This document shows, piece by piece, positions 1 through 6,327 of a stretch of DNA of 9,791 nt (positions within the stretch are counted from its first letter, which is position 1; every line of letters begins with the position of its first letter). The stretch is from an uncultured Selenomonadaceae bacterium. GTDB taxonomy: Bacteria > Bacillota > Negativicutes > Selenomonadales > Selenomonadaceae. The DNA is taken from positions 1-9,791 of the forward strand of contig CAJOOE010000026.1 in assembly GCA_905236145.1 (NCBI GenBank), in the 5' to 3' direction. The notes under the pieces are model-generated. The model saw only the letters and a program-made list of their open reading frames with translations. It was not told where the DNA came from and did no database searches. The position numbers were made by a program, and so were the translations under genes.

Positions 1-82
1 AGTGGCGGAATTGGCAGACGCAGCAGACTCAAAATCTGCCGTTGGCAACAACGTGCCGGTTCGAGTCCGGCCTTCGGCACCA
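1..82 (+). tRNA. tRNA-Leu (anticodon CAA), 5' end cut off by the window
   Basis: Decodes UUG leucine codons. The anticodon stem is GCAGA (23-27) with TCTGC (35-39) around the loop CTCAAAA, which puts anticodon CAA at 30-32. A long variable arm (40-54), typical of the class II tRNAs for Leu and Ser, is followed by the T-arm GCCGG-TTCGAGT-CCGGC (55-71). The acceptor 3' strand CTTCGGC (72-78), discriminator A79 and an encoded CCA (80-82) close the gene. The window opens inside the 5' acceptor strand, so by pairing the first five bases (expected GCCGA) are missing. Confidence 0.95.
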
Positions 83-112
83 TTTTATTTTGCAAAAATA
101 AATCGGCGAGTT

Positions 113-142
113 TCACGAAAAAAAGGTTTTCGTGATTTTTTT
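113..142 (+). terminator. Rho-independent terminator of the tRNA-Leu transcript
   Basis: A perfect 9-bp stem TCACGAAAA (113-121) with TTTTCGTGA (127-135) encloses a 5-base loop. It is followed at once by seven T residues (136-142). It lies 30 bases after the tRNA CCA end and separates the tRNA from the next promoter. Confidence 0.85.
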
Positions 143-167
143 ATATCCGCAAGTTTGAAAACCGGAA

Positions 168-197
168 TTGATTATTTTCCGGCTTTTATGTTATAAT
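168..197 (+). promoter_or_regulatory. Extended -10 promoter for the PHP phosphatase gene
   Basis: TTGATT (168-173) and a perfect TATAAT (192-197) are 18 bases apart, and TG at 189-190 gives an extended -10 (TGTTATAAT). The start site is predicted near 204, which leaves a leader of only about 17 bases before the ATG at 221. The -35 hexamer sits inside a CCGGAA...TTCCGG inverted repeat (162-167 and 177-182), and TTCCCGGAA (197-205) straddles the predicted start site. Either could be an operator, but this is unproven. Confidence 0.75.
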
Positions 198-220
198 TCC
201 CGGAAAGCGGAGGCGATAAA

Positions 221-952
221 ATGAAAGATTTTTTGGACGTTCATACGCATACGATCGCAAGCGGTCACGCCTATGGAACGATTCGCGACAATGCAAACGC
301 CGCAAAGGCTGCGGGATTGAAACTTTTGGGAATAGCGGATCACGCTCCGAATATGCCCGGCTCCTGTCATAATTTCAACTTCCTGAATTTCAAAGTTATT
401 CCCCGCGAGGCTTACGGCATAAAACTTATAATGGGGGCGGAGTTGAATATAATTGACTATTCCGGCAGTACCGATTTGCCCGGACAAATTTTGAAAAAAC
501 TTGATTACGCCGTCGCAAGTCTGCACGATCCTTGCCTGGATCCCGGCAGTGTCGAAGAAAATACCGCCGCACTTGTCGGAGTGATGAGAAATCCTCATGT
601 CATAATTTTGGGACACCCGGACAACCCGCAATTCCCCGTGAACTTTGACGTTGTCGCAAGGGCGGCAAAAGAAACCGGCGTACTCTTGGAAGTCAACAAT
701 CATTCTTACGTTTCGACGGGTCATCGTGCAGGGTCAAGGGAACAGGCGAAAATTATGCTTGCCGCCTGCAAAAAATACGGTACCGCCGTCATTATGGGAA
801 GTGACGCTCACATTGATTTTGACGTGGGCAATCATAAAAATTCAATCGCCGTACTTGAGGAAAACAACTTTCCGGAAGAATTTGTCGTAAATTCGGATCC
901 CGATCGCTTTTTGGAAATTGTTAAATTTCGCAAGTCAAAGGCTCCGAAGTAA
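221..952 (+). CDS. PHP-domain metal-dependent phosphatase (YcdX family)
   Basis: A 243-residue PHP-superfamily hydrolase close in length and motif order to E. coli YcdX, a trinuclear-zinc phosphatase. Visible candidate metal ligands are H8 and H10 (DVHTH), H16 (SGHAYGT), H41 (ADH), E74 (GAE), H102 (SLHD), H132 (GHP) and D195/H197 (GSDAH), so the full active-site set looks intact; ELNII, EVNN and the C-terminal GSDAH block are family hallmarks. No signal peptide is present, so it should be cytosolic. ATG 221 is preceded by GGAGG (209-213) at 7-base spacing. The physiological substrate cannot be read from sequence: relatives include phosphatases and histidinol-phosphatase-like or polymerase-associated PHP domains. 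It is the first gene of a probable operon, with no terminator before the acyl-CoA synthetase 32 bases downstream. Confidence 0.9.
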   Translation: MKDFLDVHTHTIASGHAYGTIRDNANAAKAAGLKLLGIADHAPNMPGSCHNFNFLNFKVIPREAYGIKLIMGAELNIIDYSGSTDLPGQILKKLDYAVASLHDPCLDPGSVEENTAALVGVMRNPHVIILGHPDNPQFPVNFDVVARAAKETGVLLEVNNHSYVSTGHRAGSREQAKIMLAACKKYGTAVIMGSDAHIDFDVGNHKNSIAVLEENNFPEEFVVNSDPDRFLEIVKFRKSKAPK

Positions 953-984
953 TTTTTTGTTTTACACCGAAAGGAAGATTTCAA

Positions 985-2469
985 GTGTTGGTTCACGAAA
1001 TTATAAATCGCGGACAAGGCTCCGACATTGCCATAGTCGATAACGGACGCAGGATTACTTACGCCGAAGCAAGGGACGGTTTGAAAAAATTTCGCAACCG
1101 ACTTTATGCACTCGGAATAAGGCAGGGGGATTGCGTTGCGGTTTTCTCGCGGAACAGTGCCGAATTTATCTATGCATATCTCGGTGCCGCATCGATCGGT
1201 GCAATTTGCGTACCGATAAATTTTCAGTTGAGTTTACGCGAAACCGCTTACATTTTGAAAAATGCAAACGTCAAAATTATTTTGACTTACACCCCGCTCG
1301 CATTGGACGAATATTTTTCCGGAGAAGAATTTAAGCCGGAACAGTTTGACATCGCGACTTTCGGCGAAAAAGATTTTGAAATTGACGCTCCGGAACTTCC
1401 CCCGGACTTCGACGCAAATACTCCCTGTGCCATAATCTACACTTCAGGCACTACCGGAAATCCGAAAGGTGCGGTTCTCTCCCACAAAAACCTTGTCCGC
1501 AATACCGAACAGATTCAAATTTTGGGCTGTCGCCGCGAAAATAAAGTCCTCTGCGTTCTGCCCATGTATCATTGTTTCGGCTGGACTTGTTGCGTCCTGT
1601 ACACTTTATACTGCGGCGCTCAAATTCACGTTATCCGGACTTTTACGCTCAAAGAAACCGTCGATATTATTAAAAATGAAGGTTTAACGGATTTATACGC
1701 CGTACCTTCAATTTATCGCCTGATGACAAAACACGCCGAACCGCAGGACTTGAAAACCGTCCGCCTTGTAATGTGCAGCGGGACAACTCTCCCCTTGCAA
1801 ATCGCCAAAGATTTTACGGAGAAATTTAAAATCGAAATTTCGGAAGGTTACGGGCTTTCGGAAGCATCGCCGATAGTCACTTTGACGATTCCGGGCGAAG
1901 AAAGACAAGGGTCAATCGGCAAGGCCATTCCGGACGAAGAATTGACGGTCGTCGGTGCGGACGGAAAAGAAGTTGCCGTCGGTGAAGAAGGCGAACTTTT
2001 GATAAGCGGCGACAATGTCATGGTCGGCTATTGGAAAAATCCGGAGGCGACGAAGGAAACGATTGACGAACTCGGGCGACTTCACACCGGCGACATTGTC
2101 AAGACCGATTCGGACGGCTACGTCTATATTGTCAACAGAATGAAAGATATGATAATCAGTATGGGCGAAAATATTTATCCGCGTGAAGTCGAAGAAATTA
2201 TCTATCGTTTTCCCGGAATAAAGGACGCGGCGGTCGTCGGCGTTCCGGACAAATTACGCGGTCAGGCTCCGGCGTGTTTCTACGTCCTCAAGGAAGGCGA
2301 AAAAATTGACCTTCGCGAATTGAAAAAATTCCTGCACAAAAACCTTGCAATGTACAAAGTGCCGCGAGAATTTAAAGAGTTGGAAGATATGCCGCGTACT
2401 TCGACGGGAAAAATTTCCAAGCGTAAGATTTTGGAGGACTTTCGGAAAACGCACGACTTTGAAGAATGA
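985..2469 (+). CDS. Acyl-CoA synthetase (AMP-forming, class I adenylate-forming enzyme)
   Basis: A 494-residue ANL-superfamily ligase expected to activate a carboxylic acid with ATP to an acyl-adenylate and transfer it to CoA (or another thiol). Motifs occur in order: P-loop YTSGTTGNPKG (about 152-162), LPMYHCFG (192-199), GYGLSEASP (288-296), HTGD (367-370), the hinge NRMKDMI (384-390), SMGENIYPREVEE (392-404) and the C-terminal TSTGKISKR with the catalytic lysine at about K476. All appear intact. Length and the NIYPREVEE block fit medium/long-chain fatty-acid:CoA ligases, but the substrate is not determinable here. No transmembrane segment or carrier domain is seen. The start is GTG 985, 7 bases after AAGGAAG (971-977); TTG 988 is the alternative. 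The gene follows the PHP gene by 32 bases and is probably cotranscribed with it. Confidence 0.92.
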   Translation: MLVHEIINRGQGSDIAIVDNGRRITYAEARDGLKKFRNRLYALGIRQGDCVAVFSRNSAEFIYAYLGAASIGAICVPINFQLSLRETAYILKNANVKIILTYTPLALDEYFSGEEFKPEQFDIATFGEKDFEIDAPELPPDFDANTPCAIIYTSGTTGNPKGAVLSHKNLVRNTEQIQILGCRRENKVLCVLPMYHCFGWTCCVLYTLYCGAQIHVIRTFTLKETVDIIKNEGLTDLYAVPSIYRLMTKHAEPQDLKTVRLVMCSGTTLPLQIAKDFTEKFKIEISEGYGLSEASPIVTLTIPGEERQGSIGKAIPDEELTVVGADGKEVAVGEEGELLISGDNVMVGYWKNPEATKETIDELGRLHTGDIVKTDSDGYVYIVNRMKDMIISMGENIYPREVEEIIYRFPGIKDAAVVGVPDKLRGQAPACFYVLKEGEKIDLRELKKFLHKNLAMYKVPREFKELEDMPRTSTGKISKRKILEDFRKTHDFEE

Positions 2470-2485
2470 TTGAAAAGATTTTTTC

Positions 2486-2521
2486 CGGCAATCGTAAAAG
2501 CTGCGGTTGCCGATTCTTTTT
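2486..2521 (+). terminator. Probable intrinsic terminator or attenuator after the acyl-CoA synthetase
   Basis: CGGCAATCG (2486-2494) pairs with CGGTTGCCG (2504-2512) as a 9-bp stem with one G-U pair and a 9-base loop. ATTC and five T residues (2517-2521) follow. It lies 16 bases after the synthetase stop. The T-run directly touches the next gene's Shine-Dalgarno GAGGAGG (2522-2528), so there is no room for a promoter after it. The downstream gene therefore depends on read-through or on a weak promoter overlapping the hairpin. Confidence 0.6.
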
Positions 2522-2536
2522 GAGGAGGAAAATTTT

Positions 2537-2926
2537 TTGAATTACGCTTTGATTTTATTCTTGATTCTGTTGACGGGATTTTTTATCTTCGGTATTCGGC
2601 GGTCGATGAAAATGTCAAATAAATCCGTCGAACTTATCGCAAAATATGAAAACGACAAAAATAATCCCGCACTTATCGACGAAATTTTTGACTTTATCGG
2701 GCGTGACGCGGCACTCGGAAAAATTTTGAGAAAATACAACGCCGACAAAAAAGACATCGCGGAACTTCACAAAAAGCTGACGGTGTACGGGGATTTCAGA
2801 AAATATAATCGTTACATTCCGATAACTTCTTTTTTCAACGCGACGACGCTGGAATATCTGCTCAAAAATAAAAACGATTCACCGAAGTCTTTAACCGAAA
2901 AGATGATGAATCATTTTCATTTTTAG
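2537..2926 (+). CDS. Small single-pass membrane protein of unknown function
   Basis: I do not recognise this 129-residue protein. Residues 3-20 (YALILFLILLTGFFIFGI) form one hydrophobic segment followed by RRSMK, which predicts an N-terminal anchor with the remaining ~105 residues in the cytoplasm. The soluble part is charged and mostly helical in appearance, rich in Lys, Asp and Asn, and ends in MMNHFHF; it has no catalytic motif I can name. The start is TTG 2537, 8 bases after a near-perfect GAGGAGG (2522-2528). A further upstream in-frame TTG at 2507 lies within the preceding hairpin and has no ribosome binding site. Coding is supported by the strong SD and codon use like that of its neighbours. 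It is the last plus-strand gene before a convergent junction. Confidence 0.75.
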   Translation: MNYALILFLILLTGFFIFGIRRSMKMSNKSVELIAKYENDKNNPALIDEIFDFIGRDAALGKILRKYNADKKDIAELHKKLTVYGDFRKYNRYIPITSFFNATTLEYLLKNKNDSPKSLTEKMMNHFHF

Positions 2927-2937
2927 GGAAAGAGTGG

Positions 2938-2960
2938 GAGAAACCGGTTCCCCGGTTCTC
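2938..2960. terminator. Possible hairpin terminator in the convergent junction
   Basis: GAG-A-AACCGG (2938-2947) pairs with CCGGTTCTC (2952-2960), with one bulged A and a TTCC loop. It lies between the small membrane-protein gene and the oppositely oriented GrpE-like gene, whose stop codon it touches. Neither strand has a proper T-run after the stem, so intrinsic termination is uncertain. Confidence 0.35.
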
Positions 2961-3565
2961 TATTCGCTCCGGGCAAATTCGGATTTCGGCTGTCCGTTTT
3001 CATTTTCCGGATTGTAAACATAAACATCTATAAATTCCCTGTAAAGCGGCTTGCCGTTCCTGACAACGCCCGGACGGCGACTTTTTGCAACGGTATTGTG
3101 CCGGCTCTTGTCGGTAGTGGGGAAAGTGTTTATTATTTTTGTAAATAAATTGCGGCGTTGATCTCCGACATTTGACCGGAAAATTTCCGCGTCATATTCG
3201 GCCAAAATATCCTCAAGCTCGTCAAAGAGAAGTTGCAAAGCTTTCCTCGCCTTGCGTGGAATGGTTTCATCGTCAAGCAAATTTCTGTATTCGACGCAAA
3301 TCGTCGCGATTGACTTAAGAATCGGCGTGAACTGTTCGCCGCGTTGAGTTTCCTTTAAATTTTCAAGTTCTTCATACATACCCTGCCGGACTTGATTTTG
3401 AAAATTTATGTTTTCGCGGAGAACTTGAGTAAGTTGCCGCGAATTTTTTTCCTGCAATTCCCGGATTTCTTCAATCAATTCCCGGACTTCGTTTTCCGTC
3501 GAATCGTTTTGTTCCGGAGCCGGCTCCGTCGAAGTCGCCAAAAATTCAGATTTCCCTTCCATCAT
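2960..3565 (-). CDS. Divergent GrpE-like protein (possible Hsp70 nucleotide exchange factor)
   Basis: A 201-residue soluble protein whose layout resembles GrpE: an acidic, Glu/Gln-rich N-terminal helix with coiled-coil character (about 23-72), a helical central part (about 78-126, PILKSIATIC...YRNLLDDE), and a small C-terminal domain (about 128-185) with the GrpE-like pattern NTVAKSRRPGVVRNGKPL then YREFIDVYVYN, reminiscent of the beta domain that contacts DnaK. The resemblance comes from pattern and length, not from a search, and the canonical G-x-x-FDP-x-x-HEA stretch is not clear, so this is a divergent paralogue at best. ATG 3565 lies 5-6 bases from GGAGGA; a second ATG one codon later has more usual spacing and could be the true start. 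It begins 17 bases after the U32 gene stop, so the two are probably one transcript. No dnaK, dnaJ or hrcA is nearby. Confidence 0.6.
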   Translation of the reverse strand: MMEGKSEFLATSTEPAPEQNDSTENEVRELIEEIRELQEKNSRQLTQVLRENINFQNQVRQGMYEELENLKETQRGEQFTPILKSIATICVEYRNLLDDETIPRKARKALQLLFDELEDILAEYDAEIFRSNVGDQRRNLFTKIINTFPTTDKSRHNTVAKSRRPGVVRNGKPLYREFIDVYVYNPENENGQPKSEFARSE

Positions 3566-3582
3566 CTTTCTCCTCCGCGAAG

Positions 3583-5523
3583 TCAGCTTTCAATCGAATT
3601 TCGACTCTGCTTGAATCTGTAAACCCCGCAACCGAATTTTCGCGGAGAAATTTTTTCAAGTTCTTCAAAGTCCGGTGAAAAATCTTTGCCGTCAATCGCC
3701 GCACGATAAATTTTTGTCGCAAGTCCCGCGACTTCCGGCGAATAATCTTGTGCCTCAATCCGGAGCGATGCGGCGGAAACAAATTTTTCGACGTAAGGCA
3801 AAAGGCATAAATCTTTGCCGAAATAAATATGCGTCCGTCCGAAATTGTCCAATCGCAGAGAATGAATTTCTCCCGCCGTGTCCTCAAGTGCATAATGACG
3901 GTTTAAAAGTTCCGGCGTTGCGAATTTGTCAAAGCCCGGCACATACATTTTTATAAAGTCGTGATCGCAAATCATTGATTCGACTGAGCCGTGAATTATG
4001 ACTTCAACGGGCAAATTTGAATTTTCGGCAAGAGTCCTCAGTTGCGAAAAACTCAATTCCTGCGACGCGGTGACTTGAACCGCTCCCAAATTTTTCAAAA
4101 AATCTGCGGCAAGGGGATTGAAGATATTGAAAGACAAGTCTGCATAAATCGGCAGGTCGAAATACTTTTTCGCAACGCTCAACGCTCCGATATTGCCGAC
4201 GGAAATCCCGTCAAACTTTATATCTTTTACACTCGCGGCAAGTTCTTCAAGTTCGTTTAAATCCTTGTCAACGGTCGTTCGCGGCGTGTTCAAAATTACC
4301 TTTGCTCCTGCGACGTGTGCAAGATTTACCGCCTCTTTCAAATCTTCAAGTTTCCAAGATTTTTTCGGACGGAAAACTTCCCCGCCTATGTAAATTTTAT
4401 CGGCTCCGTTTTTTACAACCGCTTTTACACTTTCAACGTCCGAAACTCTTACCGTCAATTCCGGCTTTTTCCCGGAATTTTTTATTGCCCGCTCGGAATC
4501 AAAAATTTCTTTTGCGGTCGCGTCGTCAAAATTCGGTTCGACAACCGGCTTGCTGAAAAATCGCGGTTCGCGTTCTCCGGTCAAGCCGAAATCCGAAATA
4601 TCCGGTTTTTGAAATGCAAAAGTCGTCGTAAAGTCACGGACACGATTTTCATAAAGATTTTTCCAAGCGTCTTTGTCGATCTCGTAACCGGTCGGATCCG
4701 CAAGGTAAGCGTCAATTTCTTTGCGGTAAGTCGAGACTATGCGACGGATAAACTCCGGCGGACGCATACGCCCTTCAATTTTGAAAGAGTAAACGCCGGC
4801 TTGTATCAAATCCGGAATGTTGCGGAACATACACATATCATTCAACGCAAGTTTATGCGAAGTGTCGTTAAGAATTTCGCCGGTACTTTCGTCAATGAGT
4901 TTGTACGCCCAGCGGCAAGGTTTCAGACAGCGACCGCGATTCCCGCTCTGCCCGAAAACAACGCCGGAATGAATACACTGCCCGGACTCCGCGACGCACA
5001 TATCGCCGTGCATAAAATATTCGACTTCAATTCCCGTCCGCTCTTTGAGCAACGAAACTTCCCGCAAACTCATTTCCCTGCCGACAACAATCCGCGTAAT
5101 TCCGAAATTTTTCAAAGTTTCGACTGCGGGGAAATTGTGCGTGTTCATCATTACCGACGCATGAATAGGAATTTCGATTTTCAGCCGGCGAATAAGATTG
5201 ACGACGGCAAAATCCTGTACCAAAATTGCGTCCGGCTTAATCTCTGCGGCAAGCGTCTTTAAATAATCTTCCAAACTCGGCAATTCTTCGGGACTGATTA
5301 AATTATTCAGTGTCACATAAATTTTTACGCCGCTTGAGTGGGCGACTTGAACGACTTTTTTCAAAGTTTCGTCGTCAAAATTAAAATCGTCCCTGTGGAC
5401 TCGCATATTAAAATGCTTGCCGCCCAAATACACCGCGTCCGCTCCGGACTCGACGGCGGCGATAAATGCGTCCCAAGTTCCTGCCGGTGCCAACAATTCA
5501 ACCGAATTTCTTGCAAGTGCCAT
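3583..5523 (-). CDS. U32-family protein (collagenase-like fold; candidate RNA hydroxylase of the RlhA/TrhP group)
   Basis: A 646-residue cytosolic protein. Residues 166-183 carry the U32 signature (EVEYFMHGDMCVAESGQC), followed by NRGRCLKPCRW (195-205), LNDMC (227-231) and FKIEGRM (248-254). C176, C183, C199 or C203, and C231 match the four-cysteine iron-sulfur site known in UbiU/UbiV relatives. E. coli members RlhA (about the same length) and TrhP hydroxylate 23S rRNA and tRNA, so RNA hydroxylation is more likely than proteolysis. The second half (about 355-520) repeats the first barrel: NGADKIYIGGEVF mirrors SGADAVYLGGKHF, and VEVIIHGSVESMIC mirrors the U32 signature with fewer cysteines. 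ATG 5523 has AAGGGG at 8-base spacing. It is transcribed divergently from flavodoxin and followed by the GrpE-like gene. Confidence 0.9.
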   Translation of the reverse strand: MALARNSVELLAPAGTWDAFIAAVESGADAVYLGGKHFNMRVHRDDFNFDDETLKKVVQVAHSSGVKIYVTLNNLISPEELPSLEDYLKTLAAEIKPDAILVQDFAVVNLIRRLKIEIPIHASVMMNTHNFPAVETLKNFGITRIVVGREMSLREVSLLKERTGIEVEYFMHGDMCVAESGQCIHSGVVFGQSGNRGRCLKPCRWAYKLIDESTGEILNDTSHKLALNDMCMFRNIPDLIQAGVYSFKIEGRMRPPEFIRRIVSTYRKEIDAYLADPTGYEIDKDAWKNLYENRVRDFTTTFAFQKPDISDFGLTGEREPRFFSKPVVEPNFDDATAKEIFDSERAIKNSGKKPELTVRVSDVESVKAVVKNGADKIYIGGEVFRPKKSWKLEDLKEAVNLAHVAGAKVILNTPRTTVDKDLNELEELAASVKDIKFDGISVGNIGALSVAKKYFDLPIYADLSFNIFNPLAADFLKNLGAVQVTASQELSFSQLRTLAENSNLPVEVIIHGSVESMICDHDFIKMYVPGFDKFATPELLNRHYALEDTAGEIHSLRLDNFGRTHIYFGKDLCLLPYVEKFVSAASLRIEAQDYSPEVAGLATKIYRAAIDGKDFSPDFEELEKISPRKFGCGVYRFKQSRNSIES

Positions 5524-5589
5524 TAAAAAATCCCCTTCTTAATTTCTCCCTGTACCTTTTCTGCATACTCGGCAATTTCCCTGCAAAAC

Positions 5590-5618
5590 TTGACGCACTT
5601 TAACGCCTGTGTTAATAT
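5590..5618 (+). promoter_or_regulatory. Promoter for the flavodoxin gene
   Basis: TTGACG (5590-5595) and TAATAT (5613-5618) are separated by 17 bases, and TG at 5610-5611 forms an extended -10 (TGTTAATAT). The start site is predicted near 5625, giving a leader of about 95 bases before the ATG at 5720. Confidence 0.65.
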
Positions 5619-5642
5619 TGCTCCGGAGTTTTGGAGCGTCAG
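5614..5642 (-). promoter_or_regulatory. Weak candidate promoter for the U32/GrpE-like unit
   Basis: On the minus strand CTGACG (5642-5637) and AATATT (5619-5614) are 17 bases apart, each matching consensus at 4 of 6 positions. The -10 would overlap the -10 of the opposing flavodoxin promoter, making a back-to-back divergent promoter pair. This rests on weak consensus matching only. Confidence 0.3.
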
Positions 5643-5691
5643 AGCGACAGTGGGAATCAGTGGAATGTTTTGATTCACTGACGCACTGACA
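5636..5691 (+). promoter_or_regulatory. Structured, repeat-containing leader of the flavodoxin mRNA
   Basis: Two tandem CAGTG words (5648-5652 and 5658-5662, within CAGTGGGAAT/CAGTGGAAT) are followed by two tandem CACTG words (5676-5680 and 5684-5688, within CACTGACG/CACTGACA). They can nest as one hairpin, with TCAGTGGA (5657-5664) pairing TTCACTGA (5674-5681) inside CAGTG/CACTG. A competing pairing is GCGTCAG (5636-5642) with CTGACGC (5678-5684). There is no T-run, so it is not a terminator. It could be an RNA leader element or paired protein-binding sites; it matches no riboswitch class I know. Confidence 0.4.
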
Positions 5692-5719
5692 GGCTGAAAA
5701 AATTTTGGAGGGATTTTGA

Positions 5720-6151
5720 ATGAGTAAAATTGCAGTTGTTTTTTGGAGCGGTACGGGCAACACGGAAAAAATGGCTCAAGCGGTCGCGGAAGGTGCAAAG
5801 TCTGCGGGTGCGGAAGTCGATGTATTTGAAGTAGACAAATTTGATGTCGGCAAAATGTCCGATTACGCCGCTTTTCTTTTCGGCTGTCCGGCTATGGGCG
5901 ATGAAGTTCTGGAAGAAGATTCCTTCGAGCCGTTCTTCACAGATGCGGAAGGTCATTTGGAAAATATCCCCGTCGGACTTTTCGGCTCCTACGGCTGGGG
6001 CGGCGGTGCGTGGATGGATGCGTGGACGGATCGCACCAAAGACGCGAAAGCCGATTTTGTAGGTAATGTTATTGCCGAAAACGATCCGGACGACGATGCG
6101 ATTGAAAATTGCAAAAAACTCGGGAAAGACGTTGCCGAAAAAGTTGCGTAA
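5720..6151 (+). CDS. Short-chain flavodoxin (FMN electron carrier)
   Basis: A 143-residue short-chain flavodoxin, a soluble one- or two-electron carrier that can replace ferredoxin in anaerobic metabolism. The FMN phosphate loop is WSGTGNTEKMA (about 9-19). The isoalloxazine-flanking loops are GCPAMGDE (55-62) and GLFGSYGWGGGAWMDAW (86-102), with W93 and Y91 available for stacking. PFFTD (71-75) and the WMDAW block closely resemble, from memory, Megasphaera elsdenii flavodoxin. ATG 5720 has GGAGGG (5707-5712) at 7-base spacing. It is monocistronic: its own promoter and leader lie upstream and a strong terminator follows. The long leader suggests regulation, perhaps by iron or redox state as is known for flavodoxins elsewhere, but I see no Fur-box-like sequence. 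Confidence 0.96.
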   Translation: MSKIAVVFWSGTGNTEKMAQAVAEGAKSAGAEVDVFEVDKFDVGKMSDYAAFLFGCPAMGDEVLEEDSFEPFFTDAEGHLENIPVGLFGSYGWGGGAWMDAWTDRTKDAKADFVGNVIAENDPDDDAIENCKKLGKDVAEKVA

Positions 6152-6160
6152 ATCACGGTT

Positions 6161-6203
6161 AAAAAATTTTTTCTCTCCCCTCTCTGCGGGGAAATTTTTT
6201 TTT
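6161..6203 (+). terminator. Intrinsic terminator of the flavodoxin gene
   Basis: CCCC (6177-6180) and GGGG (6188-6191) form the core stem around a 7-base loop. An outer A-tract (6161-6166) can pair with the terminal T-run. Nine T residues (6195-6203) follow the stem. It starts 10 bases after the flavodoxin stop. Confidence 0.75.
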
Positions 6204-6327
6204 GAAGGATTATCTGCAATTTCTCCGCGTGGAAAGTAAAAAATTACGGAGAAAATTATCGGCGGCGGGAAGTGTTTTCGTTACAAATTTTCTGTCGGTA
6301 AATACTCATGAAACGAGGTGATTGTTT

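Noticed and set aside
191..724. A 177-codon minus-strand open frame antisense to the PHP gene
   Set aside because: The plus strand carries all PHP metal-binding motifs. The antisense product has no recognisable domain, and its end covers the tRNA-PHP promoter region.
4315..5262. A 315-codon plus-strand open frame antisense to the U32 gene
   Set aside because: It lies entirely inside the well-supported U32 coding region on the other strand, has no SD or family motif, and is rich in Arg, Phe and Asn as expected from a mirrored frame.
5679..5798. Upstream extension of the minus-strand frame at 5523-5798
   Set aside because: This part is antisense to the start of flavodoxin and has proline/phenylalanine-rich nonsense composition. 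Only the 5523-5678 part was worth discussing.
6204..6327. Search for a dedicated rbgA promoter
   Set aside because: TTACAA (6281-6286) has no -10 at acceptable spacing, and TTGAAG (6202-6207) has only GC-rich sequence at the -10 position. The TTTCTCCG/CGGAGAAA repeat has a 19-base loop and no T-run.
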